The notes: generated by a model from the letters alone, not told the origin. Positions 23,442 through 34,311 are shown, numbered from the stretch's first letter. The stretch is 64,000 bases of DNA from Nonomuraea aurantiaca (GCF_020215705.1 NZ_JAIWNB010000020.1:124001-188000); one strand, 5' to 3'. Program-made: numbers and translations.

Positions 23442-25373
23442 TCACTGCCAGAGGACCACCACCGCGCCGGGCGGCCGCTCGCTGTTGCCCGCCGGGCGCT
23501 GGAACCGTACGACTCCATCGCCCGAGAGCTTGCGGATCTGCACCCTGAAGCCGAGACCCTGTAACTCGTTCCTGGCGTCGCCGGTGTTCTTGCCCACCAC
23601 CGACGGGACGAGCTGGAACTCCTGGTCGTCACGCGCCTCGTTGTCCTGATTGTCGCCGCGGAACCAGTCCCAGAAGTCGGTCTGGCACCGGGACACCGTG
23701 ATCATGGCCTGCGCGCCCTTGTCGACCTCGGCCTTGGCCTTGGGCGCCTGCGCGATCACCGTGCACGGCTCGGCCTTGTCGTCGACCTCGTTGACCTGCA
23801 CCTGGAAGCCCTGGGTGCCGAGGTAGTTGGCCGCCTCGTCCTTGGGCATGCCGCCGACGTCGGGCATCACGAGCCCCGCGCTGACGTAGAGGTTGACCTT
23901 CGAGTTCTCCTTGACCTTCTCGCCCACGTCGGGCGAGGTGCGGATCACCTTGCCGCGCTCGATCTCCTGGTTGGCCTGCCGGGCGACGCGGTTGACGTCG
24001 AGCCCGGCCTTGCCGATCGCGGTGCGGGCCTCGGGCTCGGACATGCCCTCGACGTTGGGCACCAGCACCCGCTTCGGACCCAGCGAGGGCACCAGCGTGA
24101 GGGCCGCGCCCCGCTCGACCTCGACGTTGCGCCCCGGGTCGGTGCGCAGCACGAGACCCTCGGCGACCTTCTCGTCGTGCTCGCCGGGGGCCGTCTTCAC
24201 CTGGAAGCCCTGGGCGGCGGCGGTCCTCTGGGCGACCTTCAGGTCCTGGCCGACCAGCTCGGGCACCGGGACGTACGTGGTCTGCGAGAAGTACCAGCCC
24301 GTCAGCGCCACCGCCACCACCATGACCACGGCGAGCGCGACCAGGAACCAGTTGGGCTTGAAACCGGCGCGCCGCGCGGGCATCTCCTCGCGCGGCTGGA
24401 TCAACGTGTGGTTGGCCGCCACCTGCGTCATCGCGTGCGGCGCGGGGGCGGGTCTGGCGCCTGGCATCGAGTACGGCATGGAGCGCGCCCCGGACGCCCC
24501 CGAGTGCGTGGGTGGCGTGGTCGTACGGGGCAGCATGCGGTGCGCGTCCACGGCGGCCACCAGCATCGCGGTCGCGTCGGCGGGACGGTCGTCGGGGGCG
24601 CGGGCCGTGGCGTGCGTCACCAGCGTGTCGATCAGCGGCGGCACCTCCGGCACCACGGAGGACGGCGGCGGCACGGTGTCGTGGACGTGGCGGTAGGCCA
24701 CCGACATCGGCGTCTCGCCGTCGTAGGGCTGCTCACCGGTCACCAGCTCGAACAGCATGATGCCCGCCGCGTAGACGTCGCTGCGCACGTCGGCGCCGCC
24801 GGTCATGACCTGCTCGGGCGACATGTAGCCGATCGTGCCGATCATCACGCCGGTGCGGGTCTGGTTGGTCGCCTCGATCGCGCGGGCCAGGCCGAAGTCC
24901 ACCACCTTGACCCGGCCGTCGTCGGTGAGCAGGACGTTCTCGGGCTTGACGTCGCGGTGCACCATGCCGGCCTGATGGGCCGCGCCCAAGGCCGCGAGCA
25001 CCGGTATCATGATCTCCAGCGCCTCGCGGGCGGGCAGCCTGCCCCGGTCGCGCAGGGTGTCGCGGAGCGTCCTGCCGGGGACGTACTCCATCGACAGATA
25101 GACCACGTCACCGTCGGTGCCCTGGTCGAAGACGTGCACCACGTTGGGGTGCGAGAGGCTGGCCACGGACTTGGCCTCGCCGATGAACCGCCGCACGAAC
25201 GCCGGGTCCTCGGCGAGCGAGCGATGCATGACCTTCAGCGCGACCGTGCGGTCAAGCCGGACGTCGAGCGCCAGGTAGACGGTCGCCATACCGCCCCGCG
25301 CGATCCGGGACTCGATGCGATAACGCCCATCGAGCAGCCGTCCGACGAGAGGGTCCGCTGTCGTCGTGTCCAC
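23442..25373 (-). CDS. pknL: PASTA-domain serine/threonine protein kinase (PknL-like)
   Basis: A 643-residue receptor kinase. The cytoplasmic kinase domain (residues about 12-275) has GGMATVYLALD, VHRDVKPENVLL with the catalytic Asp, VDFGLARA and MSPEQVMTGGADVRSDVYAAG. A Pro/Ala linker and one transmembrane helix (WFLVALAVVMVVAVALTGWY) follow, then four extracellular PASTA repeats that bind muropeptides. The GTG at 25373 is chosen because the kinase fold starts just after it. An Rv2175c homologue lies 4 kb away. In M. tuberculosis PknL phosphorylates Rv2175c, so the neighbourhood supports the PknL assignment; the M. tuberculosis PknL lacks PASTA repeats. Confidence 0.9.
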   Translation of the reverse strand: MDTTTADPLVGRLLDGRYRIESRIARGGMATVYLALDVRLDRTVALKVMHRSLAEDPAFVRRFIGEAKSVASLSHPNVVHVFDQGTDGDVVYLSMEYVPGRTLRDTLRDRGRLPAREALEIMIPVLAALGAAHQAGMVHRDVKPENVLLTDDGRVKVVDFGLARAIEATNQTRTGVMIGTIGYMSPEQVMTGGADVRSDVYAAGIMLFELVTGEQPYDGETPMSVAYRHVHDTVPPPSSVVPEVPPLIDTLVTHATARAPDDRPADATAMLVAAVDAHRMLPRTTTPPTHSGASGARSMPYSMPGARPAPAPHAMTQVAANHTLIQPREEMPARRAGFKPNWFLVALAVVMVVAVALTGWYFSQTTYVPVPELVGQDLKVAQRTAAAQGFQVKTAPGEHDEKVAEGLVLRTDPGRNVEVERGAALTLVPSLGPKRVLVPNVEGMSEPEARTAIGKAGLDVNRVARQANQEIERGKVIRTSPDVGEKVKENSKVNLYVSAGLVMPDVGGMPKDEAANYLGTQGFQVQVNEVDDKAEPCTVIAQAPKAKAEVDKGAQAMITVSRCQTDFWDWFRGDNQDNEARDDQEFQLVPSVVGKNTGDARNELQGLGFRVQIRKLSGDGVVRFQRPAGNSERPPGAVVVLWQ

Positions 25374-25544
25374 CCCGCTGAGTTTACGGGCGTTTTGCCA
25401 CTGGCAAGGCCTGACCATCCGAAACCGATGCCGAGCCGTGCTCCTTGGAACGCGCCTATCTGGAACATAACCGGACATTTCCTGTCCCCCGCCCCGCGGC
25501 CCCCACCGCGCGCGGTGGGCTTGGCCACGGACCGTCTTCGGGGA

Positions 25545-26558
<1,014 letters not shown>

Positions 26559-26562
<4 letters not shown>

Positions 26563-28052
26563 GAAATATCCCGATACCTCAGCGGCGAGCACAGCTCCGC
26601 GAGCTCGCTCTCCTCGCCCAGCAAGATGGCCGCCGTGAGCGGCGCCAGCAACACCCCGCCCCGGTGATGCCCGGTGGCCAGCACCAGCCCCGGCGTGCCG
26701 CTGGGCCCGATGAGCGGGACGTTGTCCGGAGTGCCCGGCCGCAGCCCCGCCACCACGTCGGCGATCTCCAGCTCGGTGACGCCCGGCACCAGCTCGTGGG
26801 CGTCCCGCAGCAGCTCGTACAGTCCGCCCGCCGTCACCCTCGTGTCGAACCCCAGCTCCTCCTGCGTCGCCCCGACCACCAGCTCACCGTCACCCCTCGG
26901 CACGAGGTACACGGACTTCCCGTGCACCGTCCCGCGTACGCACCTGCCGAGCAGCGGCTGGGGGGAGCGCAGCCGCATGATCTGCCCCTTGACCGGCCGC
27001 ACCGGGACATCGGCCAGCCCGGCACTCCACGCCCCGGCCGCCAGCACGACCCGCTCGCCCCGGATCTCGGCGGGAATGTCCGCAAGCGGGGGGCCCTGGT
27101 CCGGAGCGGTCGTCCGGTCCTGGGTGATTGTCCCGTCCTGGGTGATTGTCCGGTCCGGGGTGACTGTCCGGTCCGGGGTGACTGTCTGAGGGACGGTTGT
27201 CCCGTCCGGGGTGGGTGTTTGGTCTGGGGTGGCTGTCTGGTTCGGGACGGCTGTCCCGTCCGGGGTGGGCGTCCGGTTCGGGGTGGGCGTCCGGTCCGAG
27301 GGTGCGAGGCGTACGCCCACGACCTGGTCGCCTTGGTCGCCGCCCCGGAGCAGTTCGCTGACGCGAGCCCGGATGATCGGGACGCCCAGCCGGTCGAGTG
27401 CGGTCAGGAGCGCGGCGGTGACGCGGCGCGGGTCCACCCAGGCGTCTCCCCGGGCCAGCAGCCCACCGCGTACGGAGGGTGCCAGCATGGGCTCCAGCCG
27501 GCGGCACTCGCGCCCGGTCAGCCGCTCGACCGGCAGCCCCAGCTTCTCCATGAACGCGGCCAGCTCACCGAGCGCCGCCAGATCGTCGGCCCCGAACGCC
27601 ACGGCCAGCGTCCCGTCGACCCGGAAGTCCAGCCCGGCCCGCGCGGCCTCGCTGAGCCCGCTCACGACCGCTGCGGACGCCCCGGCCTCATCAAGGCGGT
27701 TGGCGGGTTCCGGACCGGCATCGAGGCCGACATCGGAGGCGGCAGGTCCCGTACCGGCATCGAGGCCGCCCCCGCCAAGGCGGTTGGCGGCGGGTCTCGT
27801 ACCGGCATCGAGGCCGGCGTCAGCGGCGAGTTCGGTGGCGAAGGACGGCCAGCGGCGCAGTGCGGCGAGGCCCAGCCGGAGCAGCGGCTCCTCCGTGTAC
27901 GTGACCTCGCTCACCGGCGCCAGCATGCCCGCCGCCGCGTGCGAGGCCCCAGAGGCCGGAGCGGGGTCGACCACGGTGACCGGCCGTCCCGAGCGGGACA
28001 GGCGCCAGGCGATGGACAGCCCGACGATCCCGCCGCCTACGACGATGTCCAC
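26559..28052 (-). CDS. thiO: Glycine oxidase ThiO with repeat expansions
   Basis: A 497-residue FAD-dependent amine oxidase that makes dehydroglycine for thiazole synthesis. It has the N-terminal dinucleotide motif VDIVVGGGIVGLSIAWRLSRSG, ASGASHAAAGMLAPVSE, RGDAWVDPRRVTAALL, VRPVKGQIMRLRSP and the C-terminal GLRPGTPDNVPLIGPS plus ATGHHRGGVLLAP. The family is usually about 370-400 residues; the extra length is two repetitive inserts. One (residues about 85-125) is Ala/Gly/Pro-rich with LDAG units. The other (residues about 250-320) has TPD(R/G/Q)T-type units. The start is GTG 28052 with AAGGGAG upstream; an ATG at 28073 lies inside the TPP riboswitch. It is first in thiOSG. Confidence 0.9.
27095..27310. 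repeat. Degenerate 12-18 bp tandem repeat inside thiO (TPDRT units)
   Basis: About 14 imperfect units resembling GTCCGGTCCGGGGTG or GTCCCGTCCTGGGTG run through the middle of thiO. Several adjacent pairs are nearly identical, such as GGGTGACTGTCCGGTCCG twice near 27155-27190. On the coding strand they give DRTVTP, DGTITQ and NQTATP units. The insert falls between conserved FAD-fold segments. Confidence 0.8.
27694..27825. repeat. Second repeat in thiO, about 40-48 bp units
   Basis: The phrase ACCGGCATCGAGGCCG recurs at about 27710, 27752 and 27800, and CAAGGCGGTTGGCGG occurs twice. On the coding strand this gives LDAG and ANRL units near residues 85-125 of ThiO. It is a separate expansion from the TPDRT tract. 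Confidence 0.7.
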
Positions 28053-28061
28053 GTCCGCTCC

Positions 28062-28152
28062 CTTCGCCGGCATGATCCGGATCAGGTGTCTTGCGGTCGA
28101 AGGCCCGGTGCAGCCTTCCTCTCAGCCCGGTAACGGCCGGACTCCCGCGCGT
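28062..28152 (-). promoter_or_regulatory. TPP riboswitch (THI element) upstream of thiOSG
   Basis: On the minus strand the leader has the conserved THI-box elements in order: GCGCGGGAGTCC, then CCGGGCTGAGAGGAAGGCTGC (the CUGAGA core), and the 3' half ACCTGATCCGGATCATGCC followed by GGCGAAGGGA. Its 3' edge overlaps the ribosome-binding site AAGGGAG of thiO, which fits translational control by thiamin pyrophosphate. Boundaries are approximate. Confidence 0.93.
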
Positions 28153-28204
28153 CTTACGTCTCCACCCTACGGCCTCGGCGCGACGCCCAGGCACGGGCCC
28201 GGTT

Positions 28205-29380
28205 ATGGTCTTGAACGTGAATCATGTGGTGGTGGCAGGCGCCGGTCTGGCCGGCGTACGGAGTGTCGAGGCGCTGCGCGCGAAAGGGTTCGACGGCAGG
28301 ATCACGCTGATCGGGCAGGAACGGCACCGGCCGTACGACCGGCCACCCCTGTCGAAGGCGGTCCTGTCCGGCAGCAGTGACTCCAGCTTCGTCGACGCCG
28401 ACCTCGCCATGCTGGAGGTGGACTTCTGGCCGGGCGTCTCGGCCAAGGCGCTGCGTCCCGGCGTCGTCGAGACCACCGAGGGCGAACTCGGCTACGACGG
28501 CCTGGTGATCGCCACCGGCGCCGAGCCGATCACGCTGCCCGGCGACGGCCGGCAACACGTGCTGCGCACCCTCGACGACGCGCTGGAGCTGCGCGCCCGG
28601 CTCGTCAAGGGCGCCCGCGTGGTGATCATCGGCGCCGGTTGGATCGGCGCTGAGGTGGCCACGGCCGCCCGCCGGGCCGGCTGCGAGGTGACCGTGATCG
28701 AGGCGGGCCCCACCCCGCTCGCCCAGGCGGTCGGCCCCGAGATCGGCGCCCGCACCCAGGGCTGGTACGAGGGCATCGACCTGCGGCTCGACACCCTGGT
28801 CGGCTCCGTGGACGACGGCGGCGTGACGCTCGCGGACGGCAGCCTCATCGAGGCGCACGTGGTCGTCACCGGCGTCGGCGTACGCCCGGCCGTCGGCTGG
28901 CTCGCGGGCTCCGGCATCGACCTGGACAACGGCGTCGTCACCGACGAGCACCTGCGCACCTCCCTGCCGAACGTCGTGGCCGTGGGCGACTGCGCCGCCT
29001 GGTGGTCGCGCCGGTTCGAGACCAGGCTGAGGGTCGAGCACTGGGACGCCGCGCTCAACTCGCCCGAGGTGGCCGCCGCCACGCTGCTGGGTGTGGAGGC
29101 CGCCTACGACCCGGTGCCCTATTTCTGGTCCGAGCAGTTCGGCCACATGGTCCAGTACGCGGGCCACCACCCGGCCGGAGACCGCCTCCTCTACCGAGGC
29201 GAACTCGGCGGAAAGTGGTCGGCCTGCTGGCTCACCTCGGAGGACACCCTGGCCGCGGTACTCGCCGTGGACCGGCCGCGAGACCTAGTCCAGGGCCGAA
29301 GAATCATCGAAGCCGGACACCGCGTGGACGCCGAACGCCTGGTAGATCCCGACGTCTCCCTACGGGATTGTGTTGTTTGA
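28205..29380 (+). CDS. NAD(P)H:ferredoxin reductase-like FAD oxidoreductase
   Basis: A 391-residue flavoprotein of the rhodocoxin/putidaredoxin reductase family, which moves electrons from NAD(P)H through FAD to a ferredoxin. It has an N-terminal FAD motif VVVAGAGLAGVRSVEALR, RPPLSKAVLSG, the ATG motif VIATGAEP, the NAD-binding motif VVIIGAGWIGAEVATAARR and the C-terminal VVAVGDCAAWW. It could serve P450 systems such as the one at 58 kb, but no linkage supports that. It is divergent from thiOSG across the riboswitch region. The start may be ATG 28205 or GTG 28217. Confidence 0.88.
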   Translation: MVLNVNHVVVAGAGLAGVRSVEALRAKGFDGRITLIGQERHRPYDRPPLSKAVLSGSSDSSFVDADLAMLEVDFWPGVSAKALRPGVVETTEGELGYDGLVIATGAEPITLPGDGRQHVLRTLDDALELRARLVKGARVVIIGAGWIGAEVATAARRAGCEVTVIEAGPTPLAQAVGPEIGARTQGWYEGIDLRLDTLVGSVDDGGVTLADGSLIEAHVVVTGVGVRPAVGWLAGSGIDLDNGVVTDEHLRTSLPNVVAVGDCAAWWSRRFETRLRVEHWDAALNSPEVAAATLLGVEAAYDPVPYFWSEQFGHMVQYAGHHPAGDRLLYRGELGGKWSACWLTSEDTLAAVLAVDRPRDLVQGRRIIEAGHRVDAERLVDPDVSLRDCVV

Positions 29381-29410
29381 GCAAGCACGCCATGTGGTAG
29401 TTGTGGTTTC

Positions 29411-29785
29411 GTGACGCTTTCTGTTGCGCAGATCGACCGGGAGACCGACCAACTCGTCGCCGAGTGGCTCACTCTCCCCGAAGTGGCCGCGCGCCTCGAC
29501 CTCTCGATAGGGCGGGCCAAGCAACTCCTCAAGGACCGGAAACTGCTCGGTGTGCGCCGGGGTGGTGGTGGGCCACAAGTGCCCGCGGTGTTCCTTGACG
29601 GAAAGGACGTGATGAAGGGTCTGCCCGGCACGCTCTCCGTGCTGCGCGACTCCGGTTATGACGACATCGAGTCGCTCCGCTGGCTCTTCACACCCGACGA
29701 CTCCCTGCCCGGCTCGCCCGTCGACGCCATCAGGGCCGGTCGCCACACCGAGGTCAAGCGGCGTGCCCAAGCCCTCGCTTTCTGA
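29411..29785 (+). CDS. Rv2175c-family DNA-binding protein
   Basis: A 124-residue protein matching Rv2175c of M. tuberculosis. It has a winged HTH ([20 protein letters not shown] then [14 protein letters not shown]) and a conserved C-terminal domain ([20 protein letters not shown] then [20 protein letters not shown]). In mycobacteria the homologue is a substrate of the kinase PknL, phosphorylated near its N-terminus, which blocks DNA binding. The visible N-terminus has T2 and S4 as candidate sites (inference). It starts with GTG 29411. Its last 23 bp overlap the thiE start in another frame. Confidence 0.88.
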   Translation: MTLSVAQIDRETDQLVAEWLTLPEVAARLDLSIGRAKQLLKDRKLLGVRRGGGGPQVPAVFLDGKDVMKGLPGTLSVLRDSGYDDIESLRWLFTPDDSLPGSPVDAIRAGRHTEVKRRAQALAF

Positions 29786-30398
29786 CGCCCGGCTCTACCT
29801 CTGCACGGACGGCCGTCGCGAACGCGGTGACCTGGCCGACTTCCTCGACGCGGTGCTGGCCGCGGGCGTGGACATCGTCCAGTTGCGGGAGAAGGGGCTG
29901 GAGGCGCGCGAAGAGCTCGCGCTCCTCGAGGTCTTCCGCGACGCCTGCGACCGGCACGGCCGGCTGCTGGCGGTCAACGACCGGGCCGACATCGCGTACG
30001 CCGCCCGGCCCGACGTGCTCCACCTGGGGCAGGACGATCTTCCGGTGAAGGTCGCGCGAGAGATACTCGGCGACGACGTCTTCATCGGACGGTCCACCCA
30101 CTCCGTGGCCGAGGCGTCCGCCGCGGCCGTGGAGGAGGGCGTCGACTACTTCTGCTGCGGTCCCGTCTGGCCGACGCCGACGAAGCCGGGCCGCCACGCG
30201 CCGGGGCCGTCGCTGCTCCGGCACGCGGCGTCGCTCGGCAGCGGGCGGCCGTGGTTCGCCATCGGCGGCATCGACCTGGGCAATCTTGACCAGGTCCGGT
30301 CGTACGGGGCCGAACGGGTCGTAGTAGTACGCGCCATCACGGAGGCTGACGATCCGGGCGCCGCGGCAGCGGAGTTCGCCAAGCGCCTGGCCGGCTGA
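29763..30398 (+). CDS. thiE: Thiamin-phosphate synthase
   Basis: A 211-residue TIM barrel that joins the pyrimidine and thiazole halves into thiamin phosphate. Family motifs are [70 protein letters not shown] and [12 protein letters not shown]. The start is GTG 29763, inside the end of the Rv2175c homologue, so translation is coupled. Other thi genes (thiOSG) lie 1.7 kb away on the other strand. There is no separate riboswitch before thiE. Confidence 0.93.
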   Translation: MPKPSLSDARLYLCTDGRRERGDLADFLDAVLAAGVDIVQLREKGLEAREELALLEVFRDACDRHGRLLAVNDRADIAYAARPDVLHLGQDDLPVKVAREILGDDVFIGRSTHSVAEASAAAVEEGVDYFCCGPVWPTPTKPGRHAPGPSLLRHAASLGSGRPWFAIGGIDLGNLDQVRSYGAERVVVVRAITEADDPGAAAAEFAKRLAG

Positions 30399-30407
30399 CA
30401 GACGCGC

Positions 30408-30429
30408 GCGGGCGCCGCCCGGCGCCCGC
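30408..30429. terminator. Hairpin after thiE
   Basis: Nine-base arms GCGGGCGCC (30408-30416) and GGCGCCCGC (30421-30429) with a GCCC loop, 9 bp past the thiE stop. Likely terminator between convergent thiE and the prenyl synthetase gene. Confidence 0.7.
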
Positions 30430-30439
30430 CGCGCCCTAC

Positions 30440-30569
30440 TCAGCTCGTCGCGTGAGGCGGCGGGTCGTACGCGCGGCCGCTCAGCGGTGTGCGTGAGGTC
30501 GCTCAGACGCGCCTGAAAGTACAGGCCGCTCAAACGCGCTTGAAAGTGACAGGTCGTACAGGTGGCCGC
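30440..30569. repeat. Degenerate repeats between thiE and polyprenyl synthetase
   Basis: Two kinds of interleaved unit are present: GTGTGCGTGAGGT or TTGTGCGTGAGGT (about 30485 and 30575), and CGCTCAGACGCGCCTGAAAG or CGCTCAAACGCGCTTGAAAG (about 30500 and 30530). All are imperfect copies. The tract reaches the last codons of the prenyl synthetase gene. Confidence 0.65.
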
Positions 30570-31637
30570 TCAGGTTGTGCGTGAGGTGGCGGCCACCGCC
30601 AGGTCCGACAGGGCCGCGCGGGCGTCCGGTGTGATGGGCGCCTTGCCGAGGTACGTCAGCGCCTCGCCGAGGTAGTCGCCGATCATGTCCTCGCACTGGC
30701 GCAGCGCCCCGGTGCCCTCGATGATGCCCCGCAGCACGGTCACCCCGTGCTCGTCGAGGCCGGGGTCGCCGAGCAGGGCGCGCACGTTCTCGGCGTCGCC
30801 GGGTGAAGCCGCTGCCAGCGTCCGGGCGACGAGCATCGTCCGCTTGCCCTCGCGCAGGTCGTCGCCCGCCGGTTTGCCGGTCTGCGCCGGGTCGCCGAAC
30901 ACGCCCAGGATGTCGTCGCGCAGCTGGAAGGCGATGCCGACCCGCCGGCCGTACTCCATGCAGAGCTCGTCCATCCACGGCTCCAGGCCGCCGGCGGCGA
31001 GCACCAGGCCGAGGCGGAGCGGTTGTTCGACGGAGTATTTGCCGCTCTTGTAGAGGGCGACGCGCAGGGCGGACTCGAAGGTGTTCTCGCCGTGCGCCTG
31101 CTCCAGCAGGTCGAGATATTGGCCACACATCAGCTCGGTGCGCATGTGGTCGTGCACCGGCTGGGCCGCCGACAGCGACTCGGGCGGCAGGCCGCTGCTG
31201 CGCCACATCTCGCCGGACCAGATCAGCAGCAGGTTGCCCAGCAGGATCGCCGCGCCCTCCCCGAACTGCTCCGCCGAGCCGTGCCAGCCCGACTTCTCAT
31301 GGATGGCCTCGAAGCGGCGGTGCGCGGACGGCATGCCCCTGCGCAGGTCGCTCTTGTCCATCACGTCGTCGTGCACCAGCGCGCTGGCCTGGAGCAGCTC
31401 CAGCGAGGCGGCGGCGGTGAAGATCTCGGGCACGTCGGTGCCGCCCGCGCCCCGCCACCCCCAGTAGCAGAAGGCCGGGCGCAGCCGCTTGCCGCCGGAC
31501 AGCAGGTCGTCGGCGGCCGCGCGGAGGGGCTCGAGCTCGGTGTCGCCGGGGGCGGGCAGCTGCCGTTGGACGAACGTCCGCAGCGCGGCGTCCACCTTGG
31601 TACGCAGGGCGTCCAGGCTCGCGGCGTCAGTGGTCAT
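30570..31637 (-). CDS. Polyprenyl diphosphate synthase (IdsA-type)
   Basis: A 355-residue trans-prenyltransferase that extends allylic diphosphates with isopentenyl diphosphate. The first Asp-rich motif is [15 protein letters not shown] and the second is [11 protein letters not shown], with GGKRLRPAF at the IPP site and the conserved FQLRDD. The bulky residues before DDVMD suggest a short-chain product (C15-C20), but chain length cannot be fixed from sequence. ATG 31637 begins the conserved part. It corresponds to idsA2 (Rv2173) in the mycobacterial neighbourhood that also carries a MetF-like gene, Rv2175c and pknL, as here. It is divergent from metF with 73 bp between. Confidence 0.9.
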   Translation of the reverse strand: MTTDAASLDALRTKVDAALRTFVQRQLPAPGDTELEPLRAAADDLLSGGKRLRPAFCYWGWRGAGGTDVPEIFTAAASLELLQASALVHDDVMDKSDLRRGMPSAHRRFEAIHEKSGWHGSAEQFGEGAAILLGNLLLIWSGEMWRSSGLPPESLSAAQPVHDHMRTELMCGQYLDLLEQAHGENTFESALRVALYKSGKYSVEQPLRLGLVLAAGGLEPWMDELCMEYGRRVGIAFQLRDDILGVFGDPAQTGKPAGDDLREGKRTMLVARTLAAASPGDAENVRALLGDPGLDEHGVTVLRGIIEGTGALRQCEDMIGDYLGEALTYLGKAPITPDARAALSDLAVAATSRTT

Positions 31638-31710
31638 GCCTCTGAGACTAGTGGCCGGGCGGCCGAGCCGGATCTCCAGGGACGGGGCTTGTGGCGGTAG
31701 CCTGGGTCTC

Positions 31711-32634
31711 ATGGCGCTTGGTCGACCCTCCATCCTGCCCGATCGTGTTCCCACCGTCCGTGAGCTTCTCGCGTCCGGTGGCCGGTCGTTCTCCTTCGAA
31801 TTCTTCCCGCCGAAGACGGACGAGGGGGAACGGCAGCTGTGGCGGGCGATCAGAGAGCTCGAGTCGCTGCGGCCGACGTTCGTGTCCGTGACCTATGGCG
31901 CGGGCGGCTCCAGCCGTGACCGCACCGTCGACATCGTCGAACGGCTGGCCCACGACACCACGCTCACCCCTGTGGCGCATTTCACCGCGGTCAACCACTC
32001 GATCCGCGAGCTGCGCCACCTGATCGGCCGCTTCGCGGACGCGGGGGTGCGCAACATCCTCGCCGTGCGGGGCGACCCTCCCGGCGACCCGACGGGCGAG
32101 TGGGTCCAGCACCCTGAAGGCGTCCTCTACGCCGAGGAGCTTGTGCGGCTGATCCGGCAGGTGGGCGACTTCTGCGTGGGCGTGGCGGCGTTCCCGTACA
32201 AACACCCGCGCTCGCCGTCGATCGAGTCCGACACCGACTTCTTCGTACAGAAGTGCCGGGCCGGGGCCGACTACGCGATCACCCAGATGTTCTTCCAAGC
32301 CGACGACTACCTGCGGCTGCGCGACCGGGTGGCGGAGCAGGGGTGTGACACGCCGATCATCCCGTGCATCATGCCGGTCACGCAGATGAGCACGATCGCC
32401 AGGTCGGAGCAGCTGTCGGGGGCGCCGTTCCCGGCGGAGCTGGCGGCCCGCTTCGAGGCGGTGGCCGACGACCCGGCGGCCGTGCGGCGGCTGGGCATCG
32501 ACCACGGGGTGGAGCTCTGCCAGCGGCTGCTGAATGAGGGCGCGCCGGGGATCCACTTCATCACCTTCAACCGGTCCAGCGCGACGCGAGAGGTGTTCGA
32601 GCGCCTCTCGGTGGTCGAGGCGCTGTCCGCGTGA
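31711..32634 (+). CDS. metF: Methylenetetrahydrofolate reductase
   Basis: A 307-residue flavin-dependent TIM barrel producing 5-methyl-THF for methionine synthesis. It has [18 protein letters not shown] with the catalytic Glu, [62 protein letters not shown] and [17 protein letters not shown] 31711 is the first in-frame start compatible with the family. It is divergent from the prenyl synthetase gene. Confidence 0.93.
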   Translation: MALGRPSILPDRVPTVRELLASGGRSFSFEFFPPKTDEGERQLWRAIRELESLRPTFVSVTYGAGGSSRDRTVDIVERLAHDTTLTPVAHFTAVNHSIRELRHLIGRFADAGVRNILAVRGDPPGDPTGEWVQHPEGVLYAEELVRLIRQVGDFCVGVAAFPYKHPRSPSIESDTDFFVQKCRAGADYAITQMFFQADDYLRLRDRVAEQGCDTPIIPCIMPVTQMSTIARSEQLSGAPFPAELAARFEAVADDPAAVRRLGIDHGVELCQRLLNEGAPGIHFITFNRSSATREVFERLSVVEALSA

Positions 32635-32642
32635 CCCGGCGC

Positions 32643-33047
32643 TGAGCTGGCCGTTCGTGATAATCGGGCCGTTCGTGCGGACGTCTGTGTTGGTCCGGCC
32701 GTTCATGCGGGGGGACAAGCAGTCTTTTGTACGGCAAGCCCGGTGGGCCGCTGGCCGCCGACCGGGGCTGAGGTCTGTCCAGGGTTACGCTTACGAGGTT
32801 CCCCGGCTTGCCGCCGTTACGACTCGTCCCTTGGCCATCTAGATCCTTGGTGTGGGGAGGGAAGAAGGCCCTGGCGAGGGAGAGCCGATTCGGGGGAGCG
32901 GAAGAACGGACACCCGGTAAGGGGGTCTCGTGCCGGTGCTCCGCCCGCAGGGGGATCGGGCGGATGGCCGGTTGCCCTACGTAGTGAAGATTGCCCAGAG
33001 TGACGGGCGGCAAACCACAGGTCACGAGAGGGCCATGACACGCCGGT
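32643..33047. repeat. Gene-free gap with GGCCGTTCRTG repeats
   Basis: About 405 bp between convergent metF and a secreted-protein gene. The left end (32650-32710) has three spaced copies of GGCCGTTCRTG, the first two only about 18 bp apart. The remainder shows no gene or clear terminator. Confidence 0.5.
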
Positions 33048-33572
33048 TCACCTTCCGGTCTGGTCGAAGAACTGCCAGATGCTGAACCTGCGCACGTAGA
33101 CAGGCATGGCGTCCCGGCCGAGCACCCGGATGTGCCTGATGCGGGTCTTCTGGTTCATCTTGACCTTCACGCACTTCAGGTACGCACCGTGGAATCCAGG
33201 CAGGGCGGAGTAGGAGATGGACACGGCGCGGTGCGCCAGACCTCGGTCGGAGAGTCCCAGCCCCACCTCCCGGTAGAGGCGCCTCGACCCCTTCAGGGCG
33301 AACGCCGTGGAGCCGATGAGCGCGTGGTTCGCCTTCGGAGGGCAGTGCACGAAGATCCGGACGTGGCTGGCCTGGCGGGGATCCCACGGGAGGACGCGGA
33401 GCGACGGGACGTTCTTCAGCGCCGGGGGGATGGCGGTCTTGGAGCTCTTCTGGCTGGTGCTCGCGGTCGATGTGGGGGTGGGGCTGGGTGTGGGCGTGGG
33501 GGTCGGCTCGGGCGGGCTGCCCTGGCTCACCAGGAGAGTGGCGGCCACTCCGATTCGGGTGACGAGACGCAT
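33048..33572 (-). CDS. Secreted protein of unknown function
   Basis: A 174-residue protein with a short N-terminal hydrophobic segment (MRLVTRIGVAATLLVSQG) that could be a signal peptide. A Pro/Thr/Ser linker (PTPTPTPSPTPTS) follows, then a conserved-looking domain of about 120 residues with VRIFVHCPPKANHALIGSTA and ending IWQFFDQTGR. There are two Cys in the domain. I do not recognise a family. The linker-plus-domain design is typical of exported actinobacterial proteins anchored at or released from the envelope. Confidence 0.6.
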   Translation of the reverse strand: MRLVTRIGVAATLLVSQGSPPEPTPTPTPSPTPTSTASTSQKSSKTAIPPALKNVPSLRVLPWDPRQASHVRIFVHCPPKANHALIGSTAFALKGSRRLYREVGLGLSDRGLAHRAVSISYSALPGFHGAYLKCVKVKMNQKTRIRHIRVLGRDAMPVYVRRFSIWQFFDQTGR

Positions 33573-33740
33573 AGGTTCCTCCTGCCGGACGTCCGGGTGG
33601 TGCGACGTGGGCGTCGGTGCAGGGGGAGGTGCCCGGGGGTTGGCGCGGATGGGGGCGCCAGGTTGATCGTCTTCATTATGGCGGTGGTGTCGTGCACAGG
33701 GCGGAGCCGCGCTGGAACGGCCGGGATTCGCCCGTCGCCG

Positions 33741-34301
33741 TCACAGGGGGAGGGGTCTGCCCACGATCGCGTACTGCTCGTAGCCGCCCGGGAAGAGGAA
33801 CGGGCTCAGCAGGTCGGTGAAGCCCATGCTGGCGTACAGGTGGCGGGCCGTGGTGGGGCGGTCGTGGGTGGACAGGACCGCCGAACGTTCGCGGCGGCCC
33901 GCGCACAGGGTGGCGATCATCGCCCGGCCGATGCCCTTGCCCTGGTAGTCGGGGTGCATGTGGATCTCGGCCAGTTCGAACGCGTTGCCCAGCCAGGCTT
34001 CGGCGACCTCCCTGCCCGCCTGTTTCTCCAGCGCGCGGAACACGACGTCGTGCCACCACTGGCCCGGCGCGCCCCGGAAGCCGTAGGCGAAGCCGACGAT
34101 CTTCGAGGGGTACGCCCCCGACTCCCCACGCAATTCAGCGAAATAGCACTGGAAAAATGGGTATGTCCCGTGATTCCGCATGATGGCCTTACGGCCGGTG
34201 ATCTGGTCCGAGGGCGGGCGCATGGCGGCGGCGTAGATGTCGATCACCGTGTCCAGGTGTTCGGTGAACTCCGCCTGTCCCGCCCCACGAAACTCGATCA
34301 C
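33741..34301 (-). CDS. GNAT-family N-acetyltransferase
   Basis: A 186-residue acetyl-CoA-dependent acyltransferase. The acetyl-CoA motif A is ELAEIHMHPDYQGKGIGRAM, with Q/RxxGxG/A, and the C-terminal STHDRPTTARHLYASMGF is also typical. The N-terminus VIEFRGAGQAEFTEHLDTVIDIYAAAM is family-like, so GTG 34301 is chosen although no ribosome-binding site is visible. It follows the YbaK-type gene after 10 bp and is probably co-transcribed. Substrate unknown. Confidence 0.82.
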   Translation of the reverse strand: MIEFRGAGQAEFTEHLDTVIDIYAAAMRPPSDQITGRKAIMRNHGTYPFFQCYFAELRGESGAYPSKIVGFAYGFRGAPGQWWHDVVFRALEKQAGREVAEAWLGNAFELAEIHMHPDYQGKGIGRAMIATLCAGRRERSAVLSTHDRPTTARHLYASMGFTDLLSPFLFPGGYEQYAIVGRPLPL

Positions 34302-34311
34302 GCGTCGCACA

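Noticed and set aside
30440-30569. Repeats after thiE as a CRISPR-like or operator array
   Set aside because: Units are of two kinds, imperfect and unevenly spaced, fitting slippage duplication better than a functional array.
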